This document shows, piece after piece, positions 53,239 to 60,943 of a stretch of DNA of 64,000 bases; within the stretch, counting starts at the first letter, position 1, and each line of letters begins with the position of its first letter. The position numbers and the translations under genes are program-made. Below the pieces are notes generated by a model. It saw nothing but the letters and a program-made list of their open reading frames with translations, made no database searches and had not been told where the DNA came from. The stretch comes from UBA961 sp014191195. Its GTDB lineage: Bacteria; Bacteroidota; Ignavibacteria; Kapaibacteriales; UBA961. The stretch covers positions 868,001 through 932,000 of the forward strand of contig OZ123195.1 of the NCBI GenBank assembly GCA_964204605.1, read 5' to 3'.

Positions 53239-55646
53239 TAATATGCGATGTGTAATGAATGAGAATATACTATTGAATCATCTACATGAATCGAGACTGT
53301 ATACATTCCATTAGAGAAACCTGATACATTGATAGGTATTATTTCTTCATTACTTCCTTGAGTCGAATATGATTGTCTAAATAATTCTTTTCCTTTAAGA
53401 TCATGAATCATTACCCGATAATTCATTGCAGGTAATTGAGCTTGTTTATAGGCTAAAGTAATATATATAGTAGGAGAAGACACTGGATTTGGAAATAATT
53501 CGGACACAAATTCATGAGAATTTTGAGGTGTATCTTTGATATCACTCATAGAATCTTGGAATCCAAGAATTTTTGCATCACGAATATAAAAACCATCAAA
53601 TTCAGCACCTTCATCACTTAACACACCAAAACGAAGTTTGATTTTTTTTCCAATATAATCCTGTAAAGATACAGTTTGATACTCCCAATCAGGGAAATTT
53701 CCTTCGAAGCCATAACTTTTCGGGTCTTGTTTACCACCTCCAATACCTGAACCAAGCTTCATTCTTGAAGTTTGTAAAGAATTCCATATCCTACCTTCAT
53801 TATCTGATAACTGCACTACTGCAAAATCTGATCGAGGTTCAATACTCCATTTAGCAATAAATTGAAATTCTGCAGCACGATATTGTGATAGATCAAATAA
53901 TACAGAGGATTCGGTATATGAATCGACTTGTGGTACATAATTCTTGGAGGGACTATCAGTTAAAGCATAAGAATTTAATTGTTTAATATATATTGGCTTC
54001 CATGAATTTAATATAAAGTTTGAGGTATCTTTTATCGTTGAAAAAACAGAAATAATTTCTGGTTTATATAATCGCATAGATAAAGTATCAGACCTTATTA
54101 CGCCATATTGATTTCTTGAAACGATAAAAGGAACAGTATCGCCATTTCGAAAATTCTTTTGTAAACGATAGGAGATTGAAGCTCGAATAAAATCACCTGA
54201 TTTAATATATTTCATACCAAATGATGTATCACTTTTGATTATGTAATCATTCATAAATCTAATAGAAATCAGCGTAAGTGAATCAGCTGATAACCTACCA
54301 ATATTTTGAAAATCTATATCTATTATTCCACCATCATCTTGTAATGTTGATATATTTTGAATTGCTTGTCTTAAACATATATTATCGGCAGAACTCCATA
54401 ATCCTTGATAATTGCAATGAAGATTCTCTGCAGCAAGTGGTATAATTCTTTGAATTCCAGGCCAAAATCCTTCGAATCGATTACCCACTTCTGGAGTAAA
54501 TGCCATTGCTCCAAAAGTACTATATGCCCAATCATCAGAATTTCCTCTTGTAGTATAACCTACAGTTTCTAAATCTCTACCAGCTGAATATTTATTATAT
54601 CGTGTTATATCAGCAGCAAAGCCTCTTAATAGCATAGAATCGGGTGTTTCTTGAGATATCGCTGCAAATGGATAAATAAATAAATTGCTATATGTATGAT
54701 AATTCATAATGAAGCCAAATTGATATGTTTCGCAAAGTTTTTTAATTGCTTGCGTTTCGGGCTCACTAAATGGTTTTTCACCTCTGTACACATCAGATTT
54801 TGGATCTGTAGAAGAACCACCATTATTAGCATTCCAATATGATTCTGGTCCATAATTACGATTAAGATCTACTCCTTTTTCTGCATCTATGATTCGTCTA
54901 TTTTTTCTCCAAAGTCCACCACCTTGTGGTTTTTGTTCCTGATTAAATGCATAACCATCCGGATTTAAACAAGGTATCATCACCAATAATCTATTAGCTA
55001 AGAGATATTGTGCCTGGGCATCTCCTTTTTTTCCTTTTTCTAATAAATCCCAAAGAAAATATATAAGTGTAGTTGCACCTGCTGGTTCTCTTGCATGGTG
55101 CAATGCGGTATACAATGTTTTAGATAATTGTTTAAATGGTTGCGAGGTGATTTGCCAAGAAAGAATTGGTCTCTTTTCACCTGTATATCCAAGTGTATCG
55201 GGCTTCCCAATATATTCCGGGGCAAATTCTTGCATTTTTTTCATTTCATTATAGATTTCCTCTATCGTATAATATCCGCCCATAGATCCTGTATTGAAAT
55301 TATCTGGTTTTATTAGATTTTTAGGAATTAATTGATCTTTTACTGCTTGATTTTGTGCTGATTTAAGCTTCTCAGCATAATATTCTTGCATATCAGGCAC
55401 AGCAATATCTACATTAATACCATTGTTTTTCAAAGACTTATATGATGAATGAGAAATAATACATTCTATCGTTTTACTTTTTATCTCCATTCCATGATCT
55501 GCATCTAAGCCATACTGAATAAGCTGAGGAATTCCGATGCCGTCGGGATTATGAATGATGACCTTATGATATGTTTCTTGTGCATGAATAGATATCATAC
55601 ATATAAGATATAGGCAAATAAAGAGCAATTTTTTCTTGATAAACAT
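53238..55646 (-). CDS. Secreted M14-family zinc carboxypeptidase with T9SS C-terminal domain
   Basis: An 802-residue secreted peptidase. The signal is residues ~1-22 and a short propeptide-like region follows. The catalytic domain (~120-420) has the zinc motif HHAREPAGATT (HxxE), VDLNRNYGPESYW with the substrate-binding Arg, a third zinc ligand in FIMNYHTYSN, and the catalytic Glu in AFTPEVGNRF. Middle beta-rich domains (~440-700) end with GAEFDGFYIRDAKILGF, like the carbohydrate- or ligand-binding sandwich of similar peptidases. The tail has LFPNPVSSPTIYITL, MIHDLKGKELFR and NGMYTVSIHVDD, a T9SS sorting domain. It likely trims peptides outside the cell. Confidence 0.92.
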   Translation of the reverse strand: MFIKKKLLFICLYLICMISIHAQETYHKVIIHNPDGIGIPQLIQYGLDADHGMEIKSKTIECIISHSSYKSLKNNGINVDIAVPDMQEYYAEKLKSAQNQAVKDQLIPKNLIKPDNFNTGSMGGYYTIEEIYNEMKKMQEFAPEYIGKPDTLGYTGEKRPILSWQITSQPFKQLSKTLYTALHHAREPAGATTLIYFLWDLLEKGKKGDAQAQYLLANRLLVMIPCLNPDGYAFNQEQKPQGGGLWRKNRRIIDAEKGVDLNRNYGPESYWNANNGGSSTDPKSDVYRGEKPFSEPETQAIKKLCETYQFGFIMNYHTYSNLFIYPFAAISQETPDSMLLRGFAADITRYNKYSAGRDLETVGYTTRGNSDDWAYSTFGAMAFTPEVGNRFEGFWPGIQRIIPLAAENLHCNYQGLWSSADNICLRQAIQNISTLQDDGGIIDIDFQNIGRLSADSLTLISIRFMNDYIIKSDTSFGMKYIKSGDFIRASISYRLQKNFRNGDTVPFIVSRNQYGVIRSDTLSMRLYKPEIISVFSTIKDTSNFILNSWKPIYIKQLNSYALTDSPSKNYVPQVDSYTESSVLFDLSQYRAAEFQFIAKWSIEPRSDFAVVQLSDNEGRIWNSLQTSRMKLGSGIGGGKQDPKSYGFEGNFPDWEYQTVSLQDYIGKKIKLRFGVLSDEGAEFDGFYIRDAKILGFQDSMSDIKDTPQNSHEFVSELFPNPVSSPTIYITLAYKQAQLPAMNYRVMIHDLKGKELFRQSYSTQGSNEEIIPINVSGFSNGMYTVSIHVDDSIVYSHSLHIAY

Positions 55647-55775
55647 ATGGACACTTAATTATTAGTATAACGATACAAGAACAGAATCCAATAGGGAATT
55701 CATTCTCTATAAACACGTATAAGTCTGAGAGAATATAATGCTGTAAAGCAATGGCAAATTTACGCTAAATTAATG

Positions 55776-55783
55776 TAATTTTG
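55776..55783 (+). promoter_or_regulatory. Possible -7 element for the HicB-like gene
   Basis: TAATTTTG matches TAnnTTTG exactly, 52 bp before the ATG at 55836. Initiation near 55790 would exclude the earlier ATG at 55788. No -33 TTTG is visible. Confidence 0.3.
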
Positions 55784-55835
55784 CTGTGTGATATACAATT
55801 CAGAATCTTCTTTCACCTTACTTTATAGAGAAACA

Positions 55836-56030
55836 ATGAGCACGAATACAAGCACAAATCCTTCGGATTATGATGTTCTAATAAGACGTTATGATAATGA
55901 TGCTAATTATGCATCATATTGTCCACAACTTGCACATATGATAAAAGGAACTGCGCATGAAGAAGTAGAAAATGCAATGAAGGAATATATTCTTGTCTAT
56001 ATTGAAGATATAAAAAAACAATTAGGTTAA
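55836..56030 (+). CDS. Small HicB-like (UPF0150-type) protein without a partner toxin
   Basis: A 64-residue protein. I chose the ATG at 55836 over 55788, because the likely promoter element leaves no room for the longer form and the first 16 residues look unlike the fold. The core YDVLIRRYDNDANYASYCPQ (~13-32), then KGTAHEEVENAMKEYILVYI (~38-57), matches the HicB half-fold: beta strands with Y...A.CPQL, followed by G-T-x-EE-A helices. HicB proteins are antitoxins paired with HicA, but no HicA-like gene is adjacent. It may be an orphan regulator or a stand-alone HicB_like domain. It is followed closely by a membrane protein gene and trmD. Confidence 0.62.
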   Translation: MSTNTSTNPSDYDVLIRRYDNDANYASYCPQLAHMIKGTAHEEVENAMKEYILVYIEDIKKQLG

Positions 56031-56050
56031 TTTCCTTGAAAACCGCTGAT

Positions 56051-56677
56051 ATGCTTCAATATCGTGATAGATTTCCAATTCAGATTATTCTTTTTACTGA
56101 ATCGCATGAAATATCAATAGGATTAACTAGCATTGCAATTATGATAATGGCAGCTATGTTATATCCTAAGATCCTGATATATCTGATACTCTTTTTTTTA
56201 TTCTTTATTTCAAAATCAATACATCCTGCTGCAATTGGATTTTCTGCAATGCCAGGTTCAAGTTTTCTTCCGGCATTAATGTTAAGAGGTTTTTTATGTG
56301 GTTATGGATATAGTCTTATTTTAACAGATTACACCTATTCATCATTCATTCAACCAGAACAAGTACAATTGGCAATTGCCTGTATTATTTTATGCATGGG
56401 ATATTTTGTAGAATTTATGAATAGAAGAGGTTTTAGTGCATGGATAGGTATACAATGCAGCAGTATACTCTCTCTCGTTTTTTTTAGTTTTATCTTAGAT
56501 AAAACAATACTAACTGTATCCATATTAGCTTGTATATATATCATATCACTTTTTGCAGCGCATCTAAGGAATGTTACCCGTAATTCTTGGGATGCTGTCC
56601 TTTTTTATTTTCTATGTTATATAACCTATTTGCATGCCGATGAAATACTCATTTATTTACATTCTATTATCGGATAA
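56051..56677 (+). CDS. Hypothetical polytopic membrane protein
   Basis: A 208-residue protein with five or six hydrophobic helices (SIAIMIMAAMLYPKILIYLI, LILFFLFFISKSIHP, VQLAIACIILCMGYFVEF, SSILSLVFFSFIL, ILACIYIISLFAAHL). I chose the ATG at 56051; a TTG at 56036 is an alternative five codons earlier. No catalytic motif stands out, although FSAMPGSSFLPALMLRGFL between helices is unusual and may line a cavity. I do not recognise a family. The gene is 3 bp before trmD and 20 bp after the HicB-like gene, suggesting one transcript. Confidence 0.65.
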   Translation: MLQYRDRFPIQIILFTESHEISIGLTSIAIMIMAAMLYPKILIYLILFFLFFISKSIHPAAIGFSAMPGSSFLPALMLRGFLCGYGYSLILTDYTYSSFIQPEQVQLAIACIILCMGYFVEFMNRRGFSAWIGIQCSSILSLVFFSFILDKTILTVSILACIYIISLFAAHLRNVTRNSWDAVLFYFLCYITYLHADEILIYLHSIIG

Positions 56678-56680
56678 GAT

Positions 56681-57376
56681 ATGAGTTTATTACGCATAGA
56701 TTTGATTTCTGCTGTCCCTGATATCTTCATATCGCCCTTGCAAACTAGTATTCTTAAAAGAGCTCAAGACAAACAATTGGTGGAAATTCATGTCCATAAT
56801 TTACATGATTATGCAACCGATACATATAAACATATAGATGATACTCCTTTTGGGGGTGGTGCAGGAATGATATTGCAATGTGAACCTATTTTTGCTTGCA
56901 TAGAACAATTGAAAGCAGAAAGAACATATGATCATATTATGTATATGAGTCCTGATGGACAAAAATTTCATCAAGAAATGGCAAATTCTCTTTCTTTATG
57001 TGGTAATATTATCTTCTTAGCAGGACATTATAAAGGTATCGATCAGCGCATTAGAGAGCATTTAATCACATCCGAAATATCTATTGGAGATTATGTGGTT
57101 AGTGGGGGAGAATTGCCTGCTTTAATGATTATTGATGCCATTGTACGATTAATTCCTGGCGTATTAGGTGATGCTGAATCTTCATTAAGTGATGCATTTA
57201 TGAATGATGGTTTATTGGATTGTCCTCATTATACTAGACCAGCTAAGTTTAGGGATTTAGAGGTACCTGAAGTCTTAAGAAGTGGCAATCATGAATTGAT
57301 TAAGAAATGGAGATTGGAGAAGTCTATCGAAAAGACGAAGCGATTAAGACCAGACTTATATGAACAGTATATATAA
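56681..57376 (+). CDS. trmD: tRNA (guanine(37)-N1)-methyltransferase
   Basis: A 231-residue SPOUT (trefoil-knot) methyltransferase that makes m1G37 in tRNAs, preventing frameshifts. Blocks: IDLISAVPDIF (~6), DDTPFGGGAGMILQCEPIF (~53-71), LAGHYKGIDQRI (~111), SEISIGDYVVSGGELPALM (~128-146) with the knot, and CPHYTRPAKFRDLEVPEVLRSG (CPHYTRP...EVPEVLRSG). It is essential in most bacteria. Unlike the common rpsP-rimM-trmD-rplS order, none of those genes is adjacent here. Confidence 0.96.
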   Translation: MSLLRIDLISAVPDIFISPLQTSILKRAQDKQLVEIHVHNLHDYATDTYKHIDDTPFGGGAGMILQCEPIFACIEQLKAERTYDHIMYMSPDGQKFHQEMANSLSLCGNIIFLAGHYKGIDQRIREHLITSEISIGDYVVSGGELPALMIIDAIVRLIPGVLGDAESSLSDAFMNDGLLDCPHYTRPAKFRDLEVPEVLRSGNHELIKKWRLEKSIEKTKRLRPDLYEQYI

Positions 57377-57383
57377 TCATAAA

Positions 57384-57420
57384 AAAAGGCCTTTGAAAAT
57401 ATCAAAGGCCTTTTACTTTT
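57384..57420. terminator. Bidirectional terminator between trmD and the CAP-domain gene
   Basis: Perfect 13-bp stem AAAAGGCCTTTGA (57384-57396) / TCAAAGGCCTTTT (57402-57414), loop of 5, with A-run and T-run on the two sides. Confidence 0.9.
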
Positions 57421-57433
57421 TATGTCAGATTGT

Positions 57434-59605
57434 TTAACGAATACATTGCATTGGAAGAATCCAAGATGCTGATCCATATTCAATATGAATATAGATAATT
57501 TCAGAATTATTTGGACATTCTATATTCATAGATTGTGTGTGATTATTGCTAAAGAGTGTTTTTCCTTCAATACTATAAGCAGAAACCTTTAAGGTTTTAG
57601 ATGAAGAAGGAGCAATAAGAGAAATACCATTATGTGTGTATTGATAGAGTATTCCAGCAGCTTTTAAATCATCTTCTACAGAAGACGGATCAGTTATCTT
57701 AATGGTTCTAGTCTCACCAAAGGGGCCTTCTCCCATTTCATGATGGGCTTTTAAATGCCAATAATACGTAGTTCCTTGCTTCATATTACCAATAAATTTG
57801 GTAGAATCTTTGGTAGCTGTATCTCTTACAAACATTTTTGAAAATTCTGAATCCTCAGCTAGTTCAAACCAATAGAAGATACCTTTTGGATAGAAAGGAT
57901 TATCTACAATGATTTTTTCCATTGGATCTTTATTCCAAGTAAAGCGGATATTTTTATTTGATGTAGTAAATCCATTAACTGGTGCAACTAATTGAATGCC
58001 TAGTGGAACTTGCACTGTGTAAAATACGCCAGGTGAGCTAAACTCATTCCAAAGTTCTGCATTTCTGGAACAAATACGCCAGAAATACGTTCTATCATAT
58101 TCTACATTTACTTTTAGTGTAGTTGCAGATCCAATAATTGAGGAATCATCAACTACATTTGTTTCAAACCATTCATCCTCGCACATTTGCACCCAATATT
58201 TGATTGCTGTTGTATCGGTTCTTGTCCATAACAGAGTAGTTGTATCTCTTAAAATTGGAGCATTACTATCTGGTGAGATAATCTTTACATCTTTTGGATA
58301 AATGCGAATTTGGAACATATTGGCTGAAGCAAAATCACCCCAACCTGCTTGAGTTTTAGCTCTTACTTTCCAGAAATAATCTTTTGCATTTTTTAATAAA
58401 CCCTTTACAACATTTGATGTATCGGTGATTTCAACATTGATTAATGGGGAAGTAAAGTTTTCGGTTTCTGACAATACAAAATTGTACATCGAAACTGTTC
58501 CTGGGCTTTTATACCAAGTAAATGTAATATCTTTAATTGCTTCAGTACTTTCATTAGAAGGATAAATCAAAGAAACTTGTCCAGGTAAAGCAGAAGTAAA
58601 ATCTACTTTAACATTTGTTCCTGAAAGGCTTGTATTTTTAGTAATTGTACCACCTAAGCCTGTTCCAGATGCTTCTAAAGTAACCGAACCAGTAATTCCA
58701 GTTACAGGAATAGCATATCCACCAGAAGACGATGTAATGGCAAAATAATTCCCTTTAGAAACCTTAATAGTTATTCCAGGAAGGCCTTCACCCATATCAT
58801 AAAAACCATTATTATTATTGTCTTTATATGCCACACCTAAAACATATACATCACCACGCTTGCCAAAATCATGAGTAACAATATATTTACCTACTTGGGT
58901 AGAGGGTTCAGTATCTTCTTTTACGCCAACACCTACTTCTGTGTAGACATAATTTCCAAAATTCATAATATTTTCTCTATGGCCTAATTGAGCTTGATTG
59001 TCTGGGCCAAAGTCCACATTGAATCCTGCATGTGCATGCCACATACTTTGAGCATAAGAAAAAACATTCTCACCACAATTTGACCAACCAGTATATGCTG
59101 CTTTATCTAATCTTCCAGATAATACACTTCCATTTGAACCAGTATGACCCTGAAAGTCTTTTTCTTTCATATCTTGAGAATGATCTCTGGCAGCCTTAAG
59201 TAACTTTTCATTGAAAGCTAATGGTGGACGTGAAGGATATGTATTAAATTGACTTGTAACTAATGACTTAGCAACATTAAAATATGTGAAAGAATTTTGA
59301 ACGTCTGGATCGGCTGTATTTATTAAGCGTTGTCCTTCTTCTTTTGGATTTGCTCTAGCCCTATTCATTAATTCTAGAGTATATTGCTCTTGAACTGTTG
59401 GGTCACCATGGCTATATTGAGTTAATACAGTTTTTAGTGTTTTGGGATTATCATCTTTTGTAATCTTAGATGTTAATCGTATCGGATTTGTAGCTGGTAC
59501 ACGTGTTTGAGCCGATACAAAGTCTGTACTAAGTAGGCCAATAATTGATAATCCAACTATAGCTTTTACACTTTTTTTCACAAGAAAATGCGCAAAGTGA
59601 TGCAT
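57434..59605 (-). CDS. Secreted CAP/SCP-domain protein with SdrD-B-like and FN3-like modules and T9SS-type tail
   Basis: A 723-residue secreted protein (signal ~1-32, cleavage near VSAQ). Residues ~75-245 are a CAP/SCP domain: LELMNRARANPKEEGQR, LLKAARDHSQDM, HTGSNGSVLSGRL, GENVFSYAQS and LGHRENIMN. Then NNNNGFYDMGEGLPGITIKV (~265-285) marks an SdrD/CNA-B-like beta module. Three FN3-like Ig modules follow, each with a YxFWKVR or YYWHLKA motif: KDYFWKVRAKTQAGWGDF, RTYFWRICSRNAELW, and TTYYWHLKAHHEMGEGPF. The last ~70 residues (LKVSAYSIEGKTLFSNNHTQ) resemble a T9SS sorting domain, although its end is less typical. GAGG lies before the ATG. Bacterial CAP proteins are largely uncharacterised. Confidence 0.87.
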   Translation of the reverse strand: MHHFAHFLVKKSVKAIVGLSIIGLLSTDFVSAQTRVPATNPIRLTSKITKDDNPKTLKTVLTQYSHGDPTVQEQYTLELMNRARANPKEEGQRLINTADPDVQNSFTYFNVAKSLVTSQFNTYPSRPPLAFNEKLLKAARDHSQDMKEKDFQGHTGSNGSVLSGRLDKAAYTGWSNCGENVFSYAQSMWHAHAGFNVDFGPDNQAQLGHRENIMNFGNYVYTEVGVGVKEDTEPSTQVGKYIVTHDFGKRGDVYVLGVAYKDNNNNGFYDMGEGLPGITIKVSKGNYFAITSSSGGYAIPVTGITGSVTLEASGTGLGGTITKNTSLSGTNVKVDFTSALPGQVSLIYPSNESTEAIKDITFTWYKSPGTVSMYNFVLSETENFTSPLINVEITDTSNVVKGLLKNAKDYFWKVRAKTQAGWGDFASANMFQIRIYPKDVKIISPDSNAPILRDTTTLLWTRTDTTAIKYWVQMCEDEWFETNVVDDSSIIGSATTLKVNVEYDRTYFWRICSRNAELWNEFSSPGVFYTVQVPLGIQLVAPVNGFTTSNKNIRFTWNKDPMEKIIVDNPFYPKGIFYWFELAEDSEFSKMFVRDTATKDSTKFIGNMKQGTTYYWHLKAHHEMGEGPFGETRTIKITDPSSVEDDLKAAGILYQYTHNGISLIAPSSSKTLKVSAYSIEGKTLFSNNHTQSMNIECPNNSEIIYIHIEYGSASWILPMQCIR

Positions 59606-59737
59606 GCTATTCCTCTCTTCTGTAATTTTATAATAATTAATGCTGTTTAAAGCCCAAAAATAAAGATAGTTTTTCTCATGTACAACTTACTTTTTTAATG
59701 AATGTATTTGTTTTAAGAGTTTGATTCATAAATGATT

Positions 59738-60943
59738 ATGAGAATTTTACAATTGTGTCCGCAATTTCCATTTCCACCTACTGATGGTGGAAAAATTGGT
59801 ATGCTTTCCATTACGAAATCATTAGTAGAAAATGGAGCGCATGTTCATGTACTGTGTTTATCTAGAACCATACCTTCAGATAAAGATATTCAGGGTTTTA
59901 AGGAATATACAGGAGCAGACATTACATGTATTAAACACAATACGAAAAATACATTGATGAGTATATTTCTTTCTGTATTTAATGCTACTTATCCTTTATA
60001 TATAACAAAACATCGTTCTGAGCATTTCAAACATGCAATTGAGGACATATTAAAAAAATATACTTTTGATGGGATTTTTTGTGATCATTCATGCATGATT
60101 GAATCAGCTTTGTGGGGAGCTACTAAACAAAAGGGAATTCCTGTATTTGTAAGACTTCATAATATTGAATGTAAGATTTGGGAACGGTATGCTGATAGAC
60201 TCTCTAGATTCAATCCAGTGCATTGGTTTATTGCTTCTCAGGCTAAAAAGTTGAAATCATTTGAAGCTACCCATTATGATAAAGTTTCTATGTGTTATGC
60301 AATTACAAATCATGATGCAATGATAGCTAAACACATCAGCCCACAAGCTTCAATATCTACATTAACTGCTGGTGTTTACTTTAATACACTAATTCCTGAT
60401 TATACAATAGAGAAAATTCCACATAGAATGATTCATGCCTCTACTTTTGATTGGATTCACAATCGTGAAGCATTGTATTGGTTCTTAAAAGAAGTTTTTC
60501 CTGCAATCAAATCACACATATCTAATGCTGAGTTAGTTGTTCTAGGAAAACATATTCCTGAACGCATTCTGAATATGAAAAATCAAGATATTTTTGCCAA
60601 AGGTTTTGTTCCTAGCATAATTCCTGAATACTCAGAAGCTTCTTTTTTTATAGCACCATTATTTGTTGGTAGTGGTATCAGAATAAAAATTTTAGAGGCA
60701 ATGAGCCTAGGTTTGCCTGTTCTTGCTTCTTCTATAGCTGCAGAAGGAATTCTCGCTACTACAGATCAAGGTTTGATTATTTGTGATAATGCCGAAGACT
60801 TTGCCAAACATTCAATGTTCTTAATGAATCATCCACATATTGCACTAACATTAGGTATAGAAGCAAGAAACTATATTGTTCAGAATCATTCTTGGGATGA
60901 AATTGGGAAGTCTATTATACTTGATTTTGAACGACTTACTTGA
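59738..60943 (+). CDS. Glycosyltransferase family 4-like
   Basis: A 401-residue GT-B enzyme. I chose the ATG at 59738 (MRILQLCPQFPFPPTDGGKI); 59732 adds two residues. The N-terminal acceptor domain has DGGKIGMLS and FVRLHNIECKIWERYA. The C-terminal nucleotide-sugar half has MIHASTFDWIHNREALYWFL, VVLGKHIPERI and the conserved segment VGSGIRIKILEAMSLGLPVL followed by ASSIAAEGI, typical of GT4. It probably builds surface polysaccharide or LPS, but no neighbouring sugar genes set the target. The last 8 bp overlap the end of recQ on the other strand. Confidence 0.85.
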   Translation: MRILQLCPQFPFPPTDGGKIGMLSITKSLVENGAHVHVLCLSRTIPSDKDIQGFKEYTGADITCIKHNTKNTLMSIFLSVFNATYPLYITKHRSEHFKHAIEDILKKYTFDGIFCDHSCMIESALWGATKQKGIPVFVRLHNIECKIWERYADRLSRFNPVHWFIASQAKKLKSFEATHYDKVSMCYAITNHDAMIAKHISPQASISTLTAGVYFNTLIPDYTIEKIPHRMIHASTFDWIHNREALYWFLKEVFPAIKSHISNAELVVLGKHIPERILNMKNQDIFAKGFVPSIIPEYSEASFFIAPLFVGSGIRIKILEAMSLGLPVLASSIAAEGILATTDQGLIICDNAEDFAKHSMFLMNHPHIALTLGIEARNYIVQNHSWDEIGKSIILDFERLT

